From positions 1,178,001 to 1,242,000 of the forward strand of contig NZ_VIWV01000001.1 in NCBI RefSeq assembly GCF_007829875.1: a stretch of 64,000 nucleotides of DNA, written 5' to 3'. A program made the translations under genes and the position numbers. Source of the stretch: Streptomyces capillispiralis. Lineage in GTDB: Bacteria; Actinomycetota; Actinomycetes; Streptomycetales; Streptomycetaceae. Below the pieces are notes generated by a model. That model saw only the letters and a program-made list of their open reading frames with translations. It made no database searches and had not been told where the DNA came from. How positions within the stretch are numbered: position 1 is the stretch's first letter; the number at the start of each line of letters is the position of its first letter. Shown in pieces: positions 36,144 through 45,686 of the stretch.

Positions 36144-36439
36144 CGTTTCGGCCCGCCCGTGCGCTGACCTGAGGGGGCGGTTCCGCGACCCCAAGGGCCG
36201 GTCATGCGGGCGTACAGATTCGGTGGAGATTACGGCACCGGAACTTACTCCACCGTCAGGTTTCCGCCCGGCACCTCCCCGTCTGCGCGCATATTTCCGT
36301 CACCGACCAGCGTGAACGGGAGCCGCACCCGCGCCGCGACCCCCTCCCGCCCCGTGGCCGTGTGGGGTAGCTTTCACGGCGCTGTGCGGGACGACGCCGT
36401 CGCCGCACCAGTCCGGGCGCTGAGGAGCGGGGAGCGGGA
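36144..36439. other. intergenic region with an inverted repeat
   Basis: No coding frame here is convincing. The region has CGGTGGAG (36221-36228) and CTCCACCG (36248-36255), perfect 8-base arms 19 bases apart in an AT-richer patch. It could be an operator for the acyl-CoA synthetase downstream or part of a terminator. Confidence 0.4.
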
Positions 36440-38266
36440 TTGCGCGAGTTCACCAACCCTGCGTTGCCGTTGGCACCTCCGGTGGGCGGTCTGGCCGACG
36501 TGGTCTTCACGTACGCCGACGAGGACCCGTCGTACGTCGCGCTCGGCCGCAAGGACGACTCCGGCCGGTGGCGCGACGTGACCAGCGCCGAGTTCCGCGA
36601 CGAGGTGCTCGCCCTCGCCAAGGGCCTGCTCGCGGGCGGGATCCGGTTCGGCGACCGGGTCGCGATCATGTCCCGCACCCGGTACGAGTGGACGCTGTTC
36701 GACTTCGCGCTGTGGACGATCGGCGCACAGGTCGTCCCCGTCTACCCCACCTCCTCCGCCGAGCAGTGCTGCTGGATGCTGTACGACGCCGAGGTGACGG
36801 CCGCGGTCGTGGAACACGAGGACCACGCGATGACCATCGCCACCGTCATCGACCGGCTGCCGGCCATGCGCCGGCTGTGGCAGCTCGACGCGGGCGCGGT
36901 GCAGGAGCTGTACGACGCCGGCGCGCACCTGGACGACGAGGTGGTGCACCGGCACCGGCAGGCGGTCACGCCCGACTCCGTGGCGACGATCATCTACACC
37001 TCGGGCACCACCGGCCGCCCCAAGGGCTGTGTGATCACGCACGGCAGCTTCATGTACGAGGCGGACACCGTCATCGAGCGCTGGGAGCCGGTGTTCCACT
37101 CCCGCCGGGGCGACCAGGCGGCGACGCTGCTGTTCCTGCCGCTCGCGCACGTCTTCGGGCGGATGGTGCAGGTCGCCGGGATCCGCGGGAAGGTGAAGTT
37201 CGGCCATCAGCCGCAGCTGAACGCGGCGGCCCTGCTGCCCGACCTGGCCGAGTTCCGGCCGACGTTCTTCCTGGCCGTGCCGTACATCTTCGAGAAGGTG
37301 TTCAACGCGGCGCGGCGCAAGGCGGAGCGGGAGGGGCGCTCGGGGCCGTTCGAGAAGGCCGTCGAGGTGGCGATCAAGTACGCGGACGCCGTCGAGTCCC
37401 GGGCCTGGGGCACCGGTCCGGGGCCGTCCGCGGCGCTGCGGATGCAGCACCAGCTCTTCGACAAACTCGTCTACTCCAAGATCCGCGCCGCGATGGGCGG
37501 CAGGATCCGGCAGGCCATGTCGGGCGGCTCGGCGATGGACCGGCGGCTCGGGCTGTTCTTCGCGGGCGCGGGCGTCCGCGTCTACGAGGGGTACGGCCTG
37601 ACCGAGTCGACGGCGGCGGCCACCGCCAACCCGCCCGAGCGCACCCGCTACGGCACGGTCGGCCAGCCGATTCCCGGGGTCACCGTGCACATCGCGGACG
37701 ACGGCGAGATCTGGCTGCGCGGCGACAACATCTTCGCGGGCTACCTGAACAACCCCAAGGCCACCGACGAGGCCCTGCACGAGGGCTGGCTGGCCACCGG
37801 TGACCTCGGCTCGCTGGACGAGGACGGCTATCTGACCATCACCGGGCGCAAGAAGGAGATCCTGGTGACCTCGGGCGGCAAGAGCGTCTCGCCGGGGGTG
37901 CTGGAGGAGCGGGTGCGGGACCATCCGCTGGTCAACCAGTGCATCCTCGTCGGCAACGACCGTCCGTACATCGCCGCCCTGGTCACCCTCGACCAGGAGG
38001 CCGTCGAGCACTGGCTGGCGATGCGCGGCAAGCCACGGATGCCGCCGGTGGAGCTGGTGCGCGACACGGAGCTGGAGACGGAGGTGCGGCGCGCGGTGGT
38101 CGCCGCGAACACCCTGGTCTCCCAGGCCGAGTCGATCCGCACGTTCCGGATCCTGGCGCAGCCGTTCACCGAGGAGCACGGACTGCTCACGCCGTCGCTG
38201 AAGCTGAAGCGGAAGGCGATCGAGAAGGCGTACGCGCGCGAGGTCGAGGCGCTCTACCAGGCATGA
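36440..38266 (+). CDS. long-chain fatty acid-CoA ligase (AMP-binding enzyme)
   Basis: The product is 608 residues. It has the AMP-binding core YTSGTTGRPKGCVITHG, FLPLAHVFGRM, SGGSAMDRRLG, YEGYGLTEST, WLATGDLGSLDEDGYLTITGRKKEILVTSGG and a C-terminal Lys in LLTPSLKLKRKAIEKAY. It activates fatty acids as acyl-adenylates and then CoA thioesters. A TTG start at 36440 with GGAGCGGG before it fits the family's length. Confidence 0.92.
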   Translation: MREFTNPALPLAPPVGGLADVVFTYADEDPSYVALGRKDDSGRWRDVTSAEFRDEVLALAKGLLAGGIRFGDRVAIMSRTRYEWTLFDFALWTIGAQVVPVYPTSSAEQCCWMLYDAEVTAAVVEHEDHAMTIATVIDRLPAMRRLWQLDAGAVQELYDAGAHLDDEVVHRHRQAVTPDSVATIIYTSGTTGRPKGCVITHGSFMYEADTVIERWEPVFHSRRGDQAATLLFLPLAHVFGRMVQVAGIRGKVKFGHQPQLNAAALLPDLAEFRPTFFLAVPYIFEKVFNAARRKAEREGRSGPFEKAVEVAIKYADAVESRAWGTGPGPSAALRMQHQLFDKLVYSKIRAAMGGRIRQAMSGGSAMDRRLGLFFAGAGVRVYEGYGLTESTAAATANPPERTRYGTVGQPIPGVTVHIADDGEIWLRGDNIFAGYLNNPKATDEALHEGWLATGDLGSLDEDGYLTITGRKKEILVTSGGKSVSPGVLEERVRDHPLVNQCILVGNDRPYIAALVTLDQEAVEHWLAMRGKPRMPPVELVRDTELETEVRRAVVAANTLVSQAESIRTFRILAQPFTEEHGLLTPSLKLKRKAIEKAYAREVEALYQA

Positions 38267-38349
38267 ATCCGGCCGTCAGGAATGCGGCGCGGGCCGTGAT
38301 CGTTGACGATGGGAGTACCACCTGACCACAACCGAAGGATCAAGAGCTC

Positions 38350-39183
38350 GTGAGCAAGGTCCCCCCGATCATCCTGAACAACGGCGTCGAGATGCCCCAG
38401 CTGGGCTTCGGCGTCTGGCAGGTGCCGGACGACGAGGCCGAGACGGCGGTCGCGACGGCGCTGGAGGCCGGCTACCGCAGCATCGACACCGCGGCGATCT
38501 ACGGCAACGAGGAAGGCACCGGCAGGGCCATCGCGCGCTCCGGCGTCGCCCGCGAGGACCTCTTCGTCACCACCAAGCTCTGGAACAGCGACCAGGGGTA
38601 CGAGTCCACCCTGCGGGCCTTCGACACCTCCCTGTCGAAGCTCGGCCTGGACTACGTCGACCTGTACCTCATCCACTGGCCCACGCCGAAGCGCGACCTG
38701 TACGTCGAGACGTACAAGGCGTTCGAGAAGCTGTACGCGGACGGCCGGGTCCGGGCCGTCGGCGTGTCGAACTTCCTGCCCGAGCACCTGGAGCGGCTGA
38801 CCGGCGAGACGTCGGTCGTGCCGGCGGTCAACCAGATCGAGCTGCACCCGCACCTGCAGCAGCACGAGGCGCGTGAGTACCACGCGGAGCGGGGCATCGC
38901 GACCGAGGCGTGGTCGCCGCTGGGTTCCGGCAAGGGCATCCTGGAGATCCCGGCGATCGTGGCGATCGCGCAGAAGCACGACCGCACCCCGGCGCAGGTC
39001 GTGCTGCGCTGGCACCTCCAGCTCGGCAACGTCGTCATCCCGAAGTCGGTGACGCCGTCCCGGATCGCGGAGAACATCGACGTCTTCGGGTTCACCCTGG
39101 ACGCCGAGGACCTCGCGGCGATCAGCGCGCTGAACGAGGACCGGCGGCTGGGCTCGCACCCCGCGGAGTTCAACGCCGGCTGA
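38350..39183 (+). CDS. aldo/keto reductase (2,5-diketogluconate reductase-like)
   Basis: The product is 277 residues with the catalytic tetrad visible: Asp and Tyr in YRSIDTAAIYGNE, Lys in FVTTKLWNSD, His in LYLIHWPTP. The C-terminal NADPH-binding loop is IPKSVTPSRIAEN. It reduces aldehydes or keto sugars with NADPH in the cytoplasm. The GTG start has GAAGGA upstream. Confidence 0.92.
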   Translation: MSKVPPIILNNGVEMPQLGFGVWQVPDDEAETAVATALEAGYRSIDTAAIYGNEEGTGRAIARSGVAREDLFVTTKLWNSDQGYESTLRAFDTSLSKLGLDYVDLYLIHWPTPKRDLYVETYKAFEKLYADGRVRAVGVSNFLPEHLERLTGETSVVPAVNQIELHPHLQQHEAREYHAERGIATEAWSPLGSGKGILEIPAIVAIAQKHDRTPAQVVLRWHLQLGNVVIPKSVTPSRIAENIDVFGFTLDAEDLAAISALNEDRRLGSHPAEFNAG

Positions 39184-39196
39184 CCCGGTGCGCGTC

Positions 39197-39234
39197 GCGT
39201 GACGGCCTCCCCGGCGGCGGGGAGGCCGTCACGC
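39197..39234 (+). terminator. terminator after the aldo/keto reductase
   Basis: A perfect 16-base-pair stem (39197-39212 with 39219-39234) encloses a 6-base loop and is followed by GTTT, 13 bases after the stop codon. Confidence 0.85.
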
Positions 39235-39315
39235 GTTTCCGGGCGCGGGCGGCCGGTACGGCCGGGGGCGTCGTCCCGCCCGCGGTCCGGGAGGGGAGGA
39301 ACGCCACGCCGAGCG

Positions 39316-40203
39316 CTACACGGGCCGCACCGCCGAGTGGACCGTGTGGGCCGCGAGCACGAACACGTCCGGGCGCTGGTGCACGCCCGCCGGGTCGGCC
39401 GGGTCGAGGAGGCGGTCCAGGGTGGCGCGGTCGTCGGCGTCCAGGTCCTCGGCGACGACCTCGCGGGTGCGGGTGAGGGCGGCGACGACATAGGCGCGGG
39501 CGCGGTCCGTGGCCGGGGCGGGCAGGTCGAGGAGGAAGGTGCGCGACCGGGTGTGGTGCAGTCCGGCCGAGGTGAGCAGGGCCGGCCAGTCCTCGACGTG
39601 CGCCACCGAGCCGGGCAGCTCGGCGCGCATCCGGCTGAAGCGCTCCTCCTCCGCCGCGTCGATGCGCGCCTGGAGTCCGGGCCGGCCGAAGCCGATGTCG
39701 CGGGGCAGGAACCGGGCGGGCAGGCCGCCCTCCATCACCGCGAGGGTGCCGCCGGGCGCGAGCCGCTCGGCGCACGCGGCGAGCGCGGCCCGCTGGTCGC
39801 CCAGGTGGTGCACGCTGCGGCTGGCCCACAGCAGGTCGGCCGGGTAGTCCAGTTCACCGAGCACCTCGGGGAGCTCACCGGCGAGGGTGCCGAAGCGGTC
39901 GGCGACGCCCTGGCGGACGGCCCGGGCGCGGGCCCGCTCCAGCAGCGGTTGGGAGGAGTCGACGGCCACGACCCGGGCGCCCGGGAAGGTCTCGGCGAAC
40001 AGGGAGGAGATGACGCCGGGACCGCTGCCCGCGTCCACGATCAGGCCCGGCTCGGTGACCTCCTTCGCCAGCCAGGTCAGGGCCCGCTCGTACAGCGGGG
40101 TGAACAGTTCCGCCTGTGCTTCGAGCAGGGGAGCCAGCTCGGCCCAGTCGATGTCGCCGTGGTCGTGGCCGTGCCGCTGCTCGTGCTCGTGGTGGTGCGC
40201 CAT
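39316..40203 (-). CDS. class I SAM-dependent methyltransferase with His-rich N-terminus
   Basis: The product is 295 residues. Residues 1-17 are His-rich (MAHHHEHEQRHGHDHGD), which could bind metal. The methyltransferase core has VDAGSGPGVISSLF (motif I), VAVDSSQ, LLWASRSVHHLGD and GGTLAVMEGG. The acceptor is unknown. ATG 40203 is preferred to upstream starts because the residues before it look non-coding. Confidence 0.85.
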   Translation of the reverse strand: MAHHHEHEQRHGHDHGDIDWAELAPLLEAQAELFTPLYERALTWLAKEVTEPGLIVDAGSGPGVISSLFAETFPGARVVAVDSSQPLLERARARAVRQGVADRFGTLAGELPEVLGELDYPADLLWASRSVHHLGDQRAALAACAERLAPGGTLAVMEGGLPARFLPRDIGFGRPGLQARIDAAEEERFSRMRAELPGSVAHVEDWPALLTSAGLHHTRSRTFLLDLPAPATDRARAYVVAALTRTREVVAEDLDADDRATLDRLLDPADPAGVHQRPDVFVLAAHTVHSAVRPV

Positions 40204-40309
40204 GGTGGTCAGCCTCTCCGCTCGGACGCCGTCAGGGTGCGACGGCACACCGGGTGGGAGCAAACGAAGTTGCCGCTCCCGCAAGCCCGGCCCGGGGGCG
40301 AGGGTGTGC

Positions 40310-40348
40310 GCGTTCCGCCGGGACCGGGGGCCGGCCCCGGCGGAACGC
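40310..40348 (-). terminator. terminator after the GH6 cellulase gene
   Basis: GCGTTCCGCCGGG (40310-40322) and CCCGGCGGAACGC (40336-40348) pair perfectly around a 13-base loop, 11 bases after the GH6 stop on the minus strand. Confidence 0.75.
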
Positions 40349-40359
40349 CGGTCAGCCCG

Positions 40360-42081
40360 TCACGACAGCGGCGGGTAGGCGTTCTTCATCAGCTCCTGGA
40401 ACTGGGCGGAGAACCAGTGCCCGGAGATCGGGGCATTGCCCAGCGCACCCGACATGTTGTTGTCGTTGCGCGGGTTGCCGGTGTACGTAGGGTCGCACAT
40501 CCGGTCGAAGCCCTTGCCCTCGTCGTTGTCGATGGGCTCGCTCGCACCGTCGGACTCACCCGGGGGCTTCATCCAGACGTACGCGTCGATTCCGGACTCC
40601 GGGGCGGCCTGCGGCCGCTCACCGAGGCCGGCTCCGGACTGGTTGCACCAGTTGCCGGTGTTGAAGCGGCGGTCGTAGCGGCCGCCGTCGACGTAGGTGT
40701 CCACGCTGGTCGTGGCGCCGGGTCCGGTGGGCCGGTTCGCCCCGCCCCAGCCGTTGCGGGAGGTGTCGATCAGCATGCCGATCTTCGAGTCGAAGCCGAG
40801 CGAGACCAGCTTCTCGCGCAGGGCCTTCGCGTACGACAGCTCGTCGACGTAGCGGTTCCAGCTGACCCACTTCGACTCGCGCACCGACTTGCCCGCCACG
40901 GTGTCGCCGATGGAGAAGTGGTCCTCCTTCAGCGCGCTGTAGTTGGCCGTGTTGGCGATGAAGCCGTGCACGTCGGCGACGGTCGCGCCCTCGGCGGTCG
41001 CGGCCTGCTTGAACATCTCGGCGGAGGCGCCGAAGTTGTCGTCCCAGCCGAGCCAGCCGTGGTGTCCGGCGTCCACGTAGTTGTAGACGTTGGGCGCGTC
41101 GCCCAGCTTGTTCAGGGCGTAGCCGACGCCCTTCACGTAGTTGCCGTTGGCCTTCATGGTGTCGCAGTTGGGGGTGGCCGTGGCGCGCGGGGAGACGTTG
41201 GTGACCAGGTTGGGCAGGGAGTCGATCTCGACCGTGGTGACGATCCGCAGCGAGGCGTACTTCGGGTCGGCGAGGATGGCCGCGATCGGGTCGATGTACT
41301 CGGTCTTGTAGCGGTCGATCTCCGTCGGGCCGAGCTCGCCGTTGGAGGCGAGGGCGGCGCAGTCGCGGCCGGGCAGGTTGTAGATGACGAGCTGGACGAC
41401 GAGTTCGCCCGAGCCCTTCTGCGTCAGCGCCTCGTCGAGGTGGTCGCGCAGGCCCATGCCGCCGTTCACCCCGTTGATGGCGGCGGTACGGTCGAGCCAG
41501 ACACCGGTGGGCTGGTTGGCGATGCGGCTGCCGCCCGGCTCGGCGGCGGCCTTCGCGGACCACTCGGGGTTCACGTACACCTTGGCGCCGCTGTAGGGGT
41601 TGTCCACCCGGGTGCCCGGGGCGGGCGGGTCCGTCGGGTCGGGCGGGTCGGTCGGGCCGCCGGAGTCGACGTTGCAGGTCACGCCGTCGAGGGTGAACGT
41701 GGCGGGGACGGCGTTGGTGCCGCTGTAGCTGCCCTGGAAGCCGAAAGTGGCCGAACTCCCGGTCGCCAGGGTGCCGTTGTAGGACTCGTTGGCCGCGGTG
41801 ACGTTCGCGCCGGACTGGGTGACCTTGGCGTTCCAGCCGCTGGTGACCTTCTGGTTCCCGGCATAGGTCCACTTCAGCGCCCACGACGACTTGGCGGCGC
41901 TGTTGTTGGTGACCGTCACGGAGGCGGTGAAGCCGGTGCCCCACTGGTTCTGCACCTTGTAGTCCACGGTGCAGGGAACTGCGGCCGCGCCGGTGTCGCC
42001 GGGGACGACGGCGAACGCCGTCCCGGAGGCGCCGGCGACCAGCGCCATGGCGGCGAGGAGCGCGGTTCTGGTGCGACTCAT
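40360..42081 (-). CDS. secreted GH6 cellulase (cellobiohydrolase type) with N-terminal CBM2
   Basis: The product is 573 residues: signal peptide (about 1-36), CBM2 cellulose-binding module (about 37-140, with QNQWGTGFTASVTVTN and the aromatic SGWNAKV surface), a Thr/Asp/Pro linker and a GH6 catalytic domain with LVIYNLPGRDCAA, the aspartate-bearing IVTTVEIDSLPNL, YVDAGHHGWLGW and YVWMKPPGESDG. The long loops fit an exoglucanase. It inverts at beta-1,4-glucan bonds. It is divergent from the GH48 gene across a 494-base region with CebR-type boxes. AAGGAAA precedes the ATG. Confidence 0.93.
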   Translation of the reverse strand: MSRTRTALLAAMALVAGASGTAFAVVPGDTGAAAVPCTVDYKVQNQWGTGFTASVTVTNNSAAKSSWALKWTYAGNQKVTSGWNAKVTQSGANVTAANESYNGTLATGSSATFGFQGSYSGTNAVPATFTLDGVTCNVDSGGPTDPPDPTDPPAPGTRVDNPYSGAKVYVNPEWSAKAAAEPGGSRIANQPTGVWLDRTAAINGVNGGMGLRDHLDEALTQKGSGELVVQLVIYNLPGRDCAALASNGELGPTEIDRYKTEYIDPIAAILADPKYASLRIVTTVEIDSLPNLVTNVSPRATATPNCDTMKANGNYVKGVGYALNKLGDAPNVYNYVDAGHHGWLGWDDNFGASAEMFKQAATAEGATVADVHGFIANTANYSALKEDHFSIGDTVAGKSVRESKWVSWNRYVDELSYAKALREKLVSLGFDSKIGMLIDTSRNGWGGANRPTGPGATTSVDTYVDGGRYDRRFNTGNWCNQSGAGLGERPQAAPESGIDAYVWMKPPGESDGASEPIDNDEGKGFDRMCDPTYTGNPRNDNNMSGALGNAPISGHWFSAQFQELMKNAYPPLS

Positions 42082-42265
42082 GAGTGCGGGTTTCCTTATC
42101 CGTAGGGGGCTGTCCTTCATCGGCGCGCGACGCGGTCGCACGCCTGGTGCCTTACGGGGTGGGAGTGCCGTGGCGACCCGGTTGGGGCGGGTCTCGGTGC
42201 GGGCCCGGAAGCGTCCGGGCAGCACGCGACGGCGCGGGATCCCACGGGAGGGCGCAGACCCCGCG

Positions 42266-42325
42266 TCAGGTGATCCACTGGTACGCGGGGATGGCTAAAA
42301 GTACTGAACGCGGGGGGTGGCGCAT
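42266..42325 (-). CDS. possible 19-residue leader peptide with a TTA codon upstream of GH6
   Basis: ATG at 42325 is preceded by AAGGAG six bases away on the minus strand; the frame runs 19 codons to TGA at 42266. Codon 10 is TTA, which in Streptomyces needs the bldA tRNA. It lies in the GH6 leader, 184 bases before that gene. It is short, has no known relative that I recognise, and may be chance. Confidence 0.25.
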   Translation of the reverse strand: MRHPPRSVLLAIPAYQWIT

Positions 42326-42373
42326 GAGCGACTCCTTGCAGATCGGACGCGTCGTGACGGACGCGCCGGCTGA

Positions 42374-42387
42374 TGGAACCGCTCCCA
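42374..42387. promoter_or_regulatory. imperfect CebR-type box
   Basis: TGGAACCGCTCCCA matches 12 of 14 bases of the CebR palindrome TGGGAGCGCTCCCA. It lies 293 bases before the GH6 start and may control GH6 transcription. Confidence 0.6.
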
Positions 42388-42488
42388 CTGGTGCTCTTGA
42401 AGCTAGCGCCAAGTGACGGCGAAGAACAGAGGAGTTACCGACTTTCCCTCAGGTCGGGGCGTCGAATCTTTTCGACTCAGCACAAGCC

Positions 42489-42517
42489 TTGACCGCTCCG
42501 TACCCCGTCCTCACTAT
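42489..42517 (+). promoter_or_regulatory. GH48 promoter
   Basis: TTGACC (42489-42494) and CACTAT (42512-42517) are 17 bases apart, fitting the vegetative sigma consensus. The perfect CebR box begins at the last base of the -10 element, so repressor binding would block initiation. Confidence 0.6.
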
Positions 42518-42530
42518 GGGAGCGCTCCCA
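42517..42530. promoter_or_regulatory. CebR operator (perfect palindrome)
   Basis: TGGGAGCGCTCCCA is a perfect 14-base palindrome identical to the consensus site of the LacI-family cellobiose/cellotriose repressor CebR of streptomycetes. It overlaps the GH48 promoter, so cellulase expression should be induced by cello-oligosaccharides. Confidence 0.88.
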
Positions 42531-42575
42531 CTGGTTCAAGGCTTGACATCACCGAGTCGCAGGAGGAACCAGCAC

Positions 42576-45491
42576 ATGCATCCCCCACCCAGGAGACGCG
42601 GCGGCGTCCGGCGGCTGTTGACGGCCGCCGCGGCCGCTCTGGCGCTTCCGCTGACGATGCTCTCGTCGGGCTCGACCCCAGCTCAGGCGGCGGCCGTCCA
42701 GTGCAGCGTCGACTACCGCACCAATGACTGGGGCTCCGGCTTCACCGCGGAGCTGACCCTCACCAACCGCGGTGCGGAGGCCGTGGACGGCTGGACCCTG
42801 ACGTACGACTACGCCGGTAACCAGAGGCTCGTGAACGGCTGGAACGGCGGCTGGTCGCAGTCCGGGAAGACCGTGACCGTGAAGAACGCCGGGCACAACG
42901 CCCGGATCGCCGCCGGCGCCGCCGTCACGACCGGCGCCCAGTTCTCCTACAGCGGCAGCAACGCCGCTCCCACGTCCTTCGCGATCAACGGCACCACCTG
43001 CACCGGCGCCCACCAGCCGCCGATCACCGTGCTGACCAGCCCCCAGGCCGGCGCCGTCTACACCCAGGGCGAGACGGTCCCGCTCGCGGCCACCGCTGCG
43101 GCGGCCGACGACGCCACGATCACCAAGGTGGAGTTCTACGACGACACCGAGCTGCTGGGCACGGACAGCAGCGCGCCCTTCACGCTCTCCGTCGCCGGTT
43201 TGACCGTGGGCAGTCATTCACTGGTGGCCAAGGCGTACGACAGCATGAACGCCTCCGCGAGCTCCACGCCGGTCGGCATCACGGTGGCCTCGGGTCCCGC
43301 CGTGGTGGCCACGCCGTCCCAACTCGGCGTCCGGCAGGGCGAGTCGGGCACGTTCGAGGTGAAGCTGTCCAAGCAGCCGAGCGCGAACGTGACCGTCACG
43401 ACGGCCCGCGCGAGCGGCAACTCGGGGCTGTCGGTCTCGGCCGGCGGCTCGCTCACCTTCACCCCGTCGAACTGGAGCACCGCCCAGAAGGTGACGATCG
43501 CCGCCGGAGCCTCCGGCACCGGAACGGCCGTCTTCGAGTCCTCGGCGCCGGGCCACGCCAAGGCGGCGGTCACCGTGACGCAGCTGGGGGCGACGAAGGC
43601 GTACGACGCCCGCTTCCTGGACCTGTACGGGAAGATCACCAACCCGGCGAACGGCTACTTCTCCCCCGAGGGCATCCCGTACCACTCGGTCGAGACGCTG
43701 ATCGTCGAGGCGCCGGACCACGGTCACGAGACCACCTCGGAGGCGTACAGCTACCTGCTGTGGCTCCAGGCGATGTACGGCAAGGTCACCGGTGACTGGT
43801 CGAAGTTCAACGGGGCCTGGGACATCATGGAGAAGTTCATGATCCCGACCCACGCCGACCAGCCGACCAACTCCTTCTACAACGCCTCCAAGCCCGCGAC
43901 GTACGCGCCCGAGCACGACACCCCCAACGAGTACCCCTCCGCGCTCGACTCGGGTGTCTCGGTCGGCCCCGACCCGATCGCCGGCGAGCTGAAGTCCGCC
44001 TACGGCACGGACGACGTCTACGGCATGCACTGGATCCAGGACGTCGACAACGTCTACGGCTACGGCAACTCGCCCGGCAAGTGCGAGGCGGGCCCGTCGG
44101 ACACCGGGCCGTCGTACATCAACACCTTCCAGCGCGGCCCGCAGGAGTCGGTGTGGGAGACCGTCCCGCAGCCCACCTGCGACGCCTTCAAGTACGGCGG
44201 GAAGAACGGCTACCTGGACCTGTTCACCAAGGACGCGTCCTACGCCAAGCAGTGGAAGTTCACCAACGCCCCGGACGCCGACGCGCGCGCCGTGCAGGCC
44301 GCCTACTGGGCGGACAAGTGGGCCAAGGAGCAGGGCAAGGGCTCCGACGTCTCCGCGACCGTCACCAAGGCCGCGAAGATGGGCGACTACCTGCGCTACG
44401 CCATGTTCGACAAGTACTTCAAGAAGATCGGCAACTGCACCAGCCCGTCCTGCCCGGCCGGCACCGGCAAGGACGCCTCGCACTACCTGCTGTCCTGGTA
44501 CTACGCCTGGGGCGGTGCCACCGACACCTCGGCGGGCTGGGCCTGGCGCATCGGCTCCAGCCACGCCCACGGCGGCTACCAGAACCCCCTCGCCGCGTAC
44601 GCGCTGAGCGAGTACGCGCCGCTGAAGCCGAAGTCGGCGACCGGCGCGGGCGACTGGGCCAAGTCGATGCAGCGGCAGCTGGAGTTCTACCGCTGGCTGC
44701 AGTCCGACGAGGGCGGCATCGCCGGCGGCGCGACCAACAGCTGGGCCGGCCGCTACACGACCCCGCCGTCCGGCACGCCGACCTTCTACGGCATGCACTA
44801 CGACGAGAAGCCGGTCTACCACGACCCGCCGTCCAACCAGTGGTTCGGCTTCCAGGCGTGGTCGATGGAGCGGGTCGCCGAGCTGTACCAGCAGACCGGC
44901 AACGCGCTCGCCAAGCAGGTCCTCGACAAGTGGGTCGACTGGGCGCTGTCGGAGACCACCGTCAACCCCGACGGCTCCTTCCGGATCCCGTCGACGCTGC
45001 AGTGGTCGGGCAAGCCGGACACCTGGAACGCCTCGTCGCCCGGCGCCAACAGCGGGCTGCACGTCACCGTCGCCGACTACACCAACGACGTCGGTGTGGC
45101 CGCGGCCTACGCCAAGACGCTGACGTACTACGCCGACCGCTCCGGTGACACCGAGGCGGCGGCCACGGCGAAGGCGCTGCTCGACGGCATGTGGGAGAAC
45201 AACCAGGACGCGCTCGGCATCGCCGTCCCGGAGACCCGCGCCGACTACAACCGCTTCGACGACCCGGTGTACGTGCCGGGCGGCTGGAGCGGCACCATGC
45301 CGAACGGCGACGCGATCAACTCCTCGTCGACCTTCGAGTCGATCCGGTCCTTCTACCAGGACGACCCGGCCTGGTCGAAGATCGAGAGCTATCTCGCGGG
45401 CGGCGCCGCGCCGACGTTCACGTACCACCGGTTCTGGGCCCAGGCCGACATCGCCCTGGCCATGGGCTCGTACGCGGAGCTTCTCGAATAG
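42576..45491 (+). CDS. secreted GH48 reducing-end cellobiohydrolase with N-terminal CBM2
   Basis: The product is 971 residues. A signal peptide (about 1-39, ending PAQA) is followed by CBM2 (about 41-143), an immunoglobulin-like domain (about 145-240), a second beta-sandwich module (about 242-340) and a GH48 catalytic domain (about 345-968) with the acid region [30 protein letters not shown] and [10 protein letters not shown]48 enzymes work processively from cellulose reducing ends and act with GH6. AGGAGGA lies about 8 bases before ATG 42576. Regulation by CebR is indicated by the box over its promoter. Confidence 0.95.
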   Translation: MHPPPRRRGGVRRLLTAAAAALALPLTMLSSGSTPAQAAAVQCSVDYRTNDWGSGFTAELTLTNRGAEAVDGWTLTYDYAGNQRLVNGWNGGWSQSGKTVTVKNAGHNARIAAGAAVTTGAQFSYSGSNAAPTSFAINGTTCTGAHQPPITVLTSPQAGAVYTQGETVPLAATAAAADDATITKVEFYDDTELLGTDSSAPFTLSVAGLTVGSHSLVAKAYDSMNASASSTPVGITVASGPAVVATPSQLGVRQGESGTFEVKLSKQPSANVTVTTARASGNSGLSVSAGGSLTFTPSNWSTAQKVTIAAGASGTGTAVFESSAPGHAKAAVTVTQLGATKAYDARFLDLYGKITNPANGYFSPEGIPYHSVETLIVEAPDHGHETTSEAYSYLLWLQAMYGKVTGDWSKFNGAWDIMEKFMIPTHADQPTNSFYNASKPATYAPEHDTPNEYPSALDSGVSVGPDPIAGELKSAYGTDDVYGMHWIQDVDNVYGYGNSPGKCEAGPSDTGPSYINTFQRGPQESVWETVPQPTCDAFKYGGKNGYLDLFTKDASYAKQWKFTNAPDADARAVQAAYWADKWAKEQGKGSDVSATVTKAAKMGDYLRYAMFDKYFKKIGNCTSPSCPAGTGKDASHYLLSWYYAWGGATDTSAGWAWRIGSSHAHGGYQNPLAAYALSEYAPLKPKSATGAGDWAKSMQRQLEFYRWLQSDEGGIAGGATNSWAGRYTTPPSGTPTFYGMHYDEKPVYHDPPSNQWFGFQAWSMERVAELYQQTGNALAKQVLDKWVDWALSETTVNPDGSFRIPSTLQWSGKPDTWNASSPGANSGLHVTVADYTNDVGVAAAYAKTLTYYADRSGDTEAAATAKALLDGMWENNQDALGIAVPETRADYNRFDDPVYVPGGWSGTMPNGDAINSSSTFESIRSFYQDDPAWSKIESYLAGGAAPTFTYHRFWAQADIALAMGSYAELLE

Positions 45492-45514
45492 CCCCCGCCG
45501 ACGCTCCGCGTACC

Positions 45515-45539
45515 GGCCCCGGCACCTGACGCCGGGGCC
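45515..45539 (+). terminator. terminator after GH48
   Basis: GGCCCCGGC (45515-45523) and GCCGGGGCC (45531-45539) pair perfectly around a 7-base loop, 24 bases after the GH48 stop. Confidence 0.65.
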
Positions 45540-45545
45540 ACCCGC

Positions 45546-45640
45546 GGCCGGGCGGCCTCCCCCGGGCCCGCCGTCCCTCTCCCGTCCGCCTCAGGGCGGG
45601 AGCGGGGCGGCGGGACCCCCACACGGGAGGCCGCCCGGCC
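45546..45640. repeat. long nested inverted repeat between GH48 and GH74
   Basis: Perfect 16-base outer arms (45546-45561 and 45625-45640) enclose further complementary stretches, so about 95 bases can fold into one long stem 47 bases before the GH74 start. It may finish GH48 termination or attenuate GH74. Confidence 0.65.
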
Positions 45641-45686
45641 CTCGCACGCTCCCCACTCCCCCTCCCCCACGAGGAAGGAACACACC

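Larger units (their letters stand above)
42082..42575. other. divergent GH6/GH48 promoter region
   Basis: This 494-base region carries two CebR-type boxes (42374-42387 imperfect, 42517-42530 perfect), a TTGACC-17-CACTAT promoter for GH48 and long untranslated leaders on both sides. A 19-codon frame on the minus strand (42266-42325) has a strong ribosome site and a TTA codon. A 30-codon frame on the plus strand (42324-42416) overlaps its start; neither is proven. Confidence 0.7.

Noticed and set aside
36204..36581. Gene between LysR and the acyl-CoA synthetase
   Set aside because: The frame runs into the synthetase in another frame, is Ser/Arg/Pro-rich, and shows no domain or ribosome site.
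42160..42173. Third CebR box in the GH6/GH48 region
   Set aside because: Only the TGGGAG half matches; 8 of 14 bases overall is not enough.
42324..42416. 30-codon plus-strand gene in the GH6/GH48 promoter region
   Set aside because: It covers the imperfect CebR box and part of the regulatory region and has no similarity I can name; kept only as an alternative to the minus-strand leader frame.
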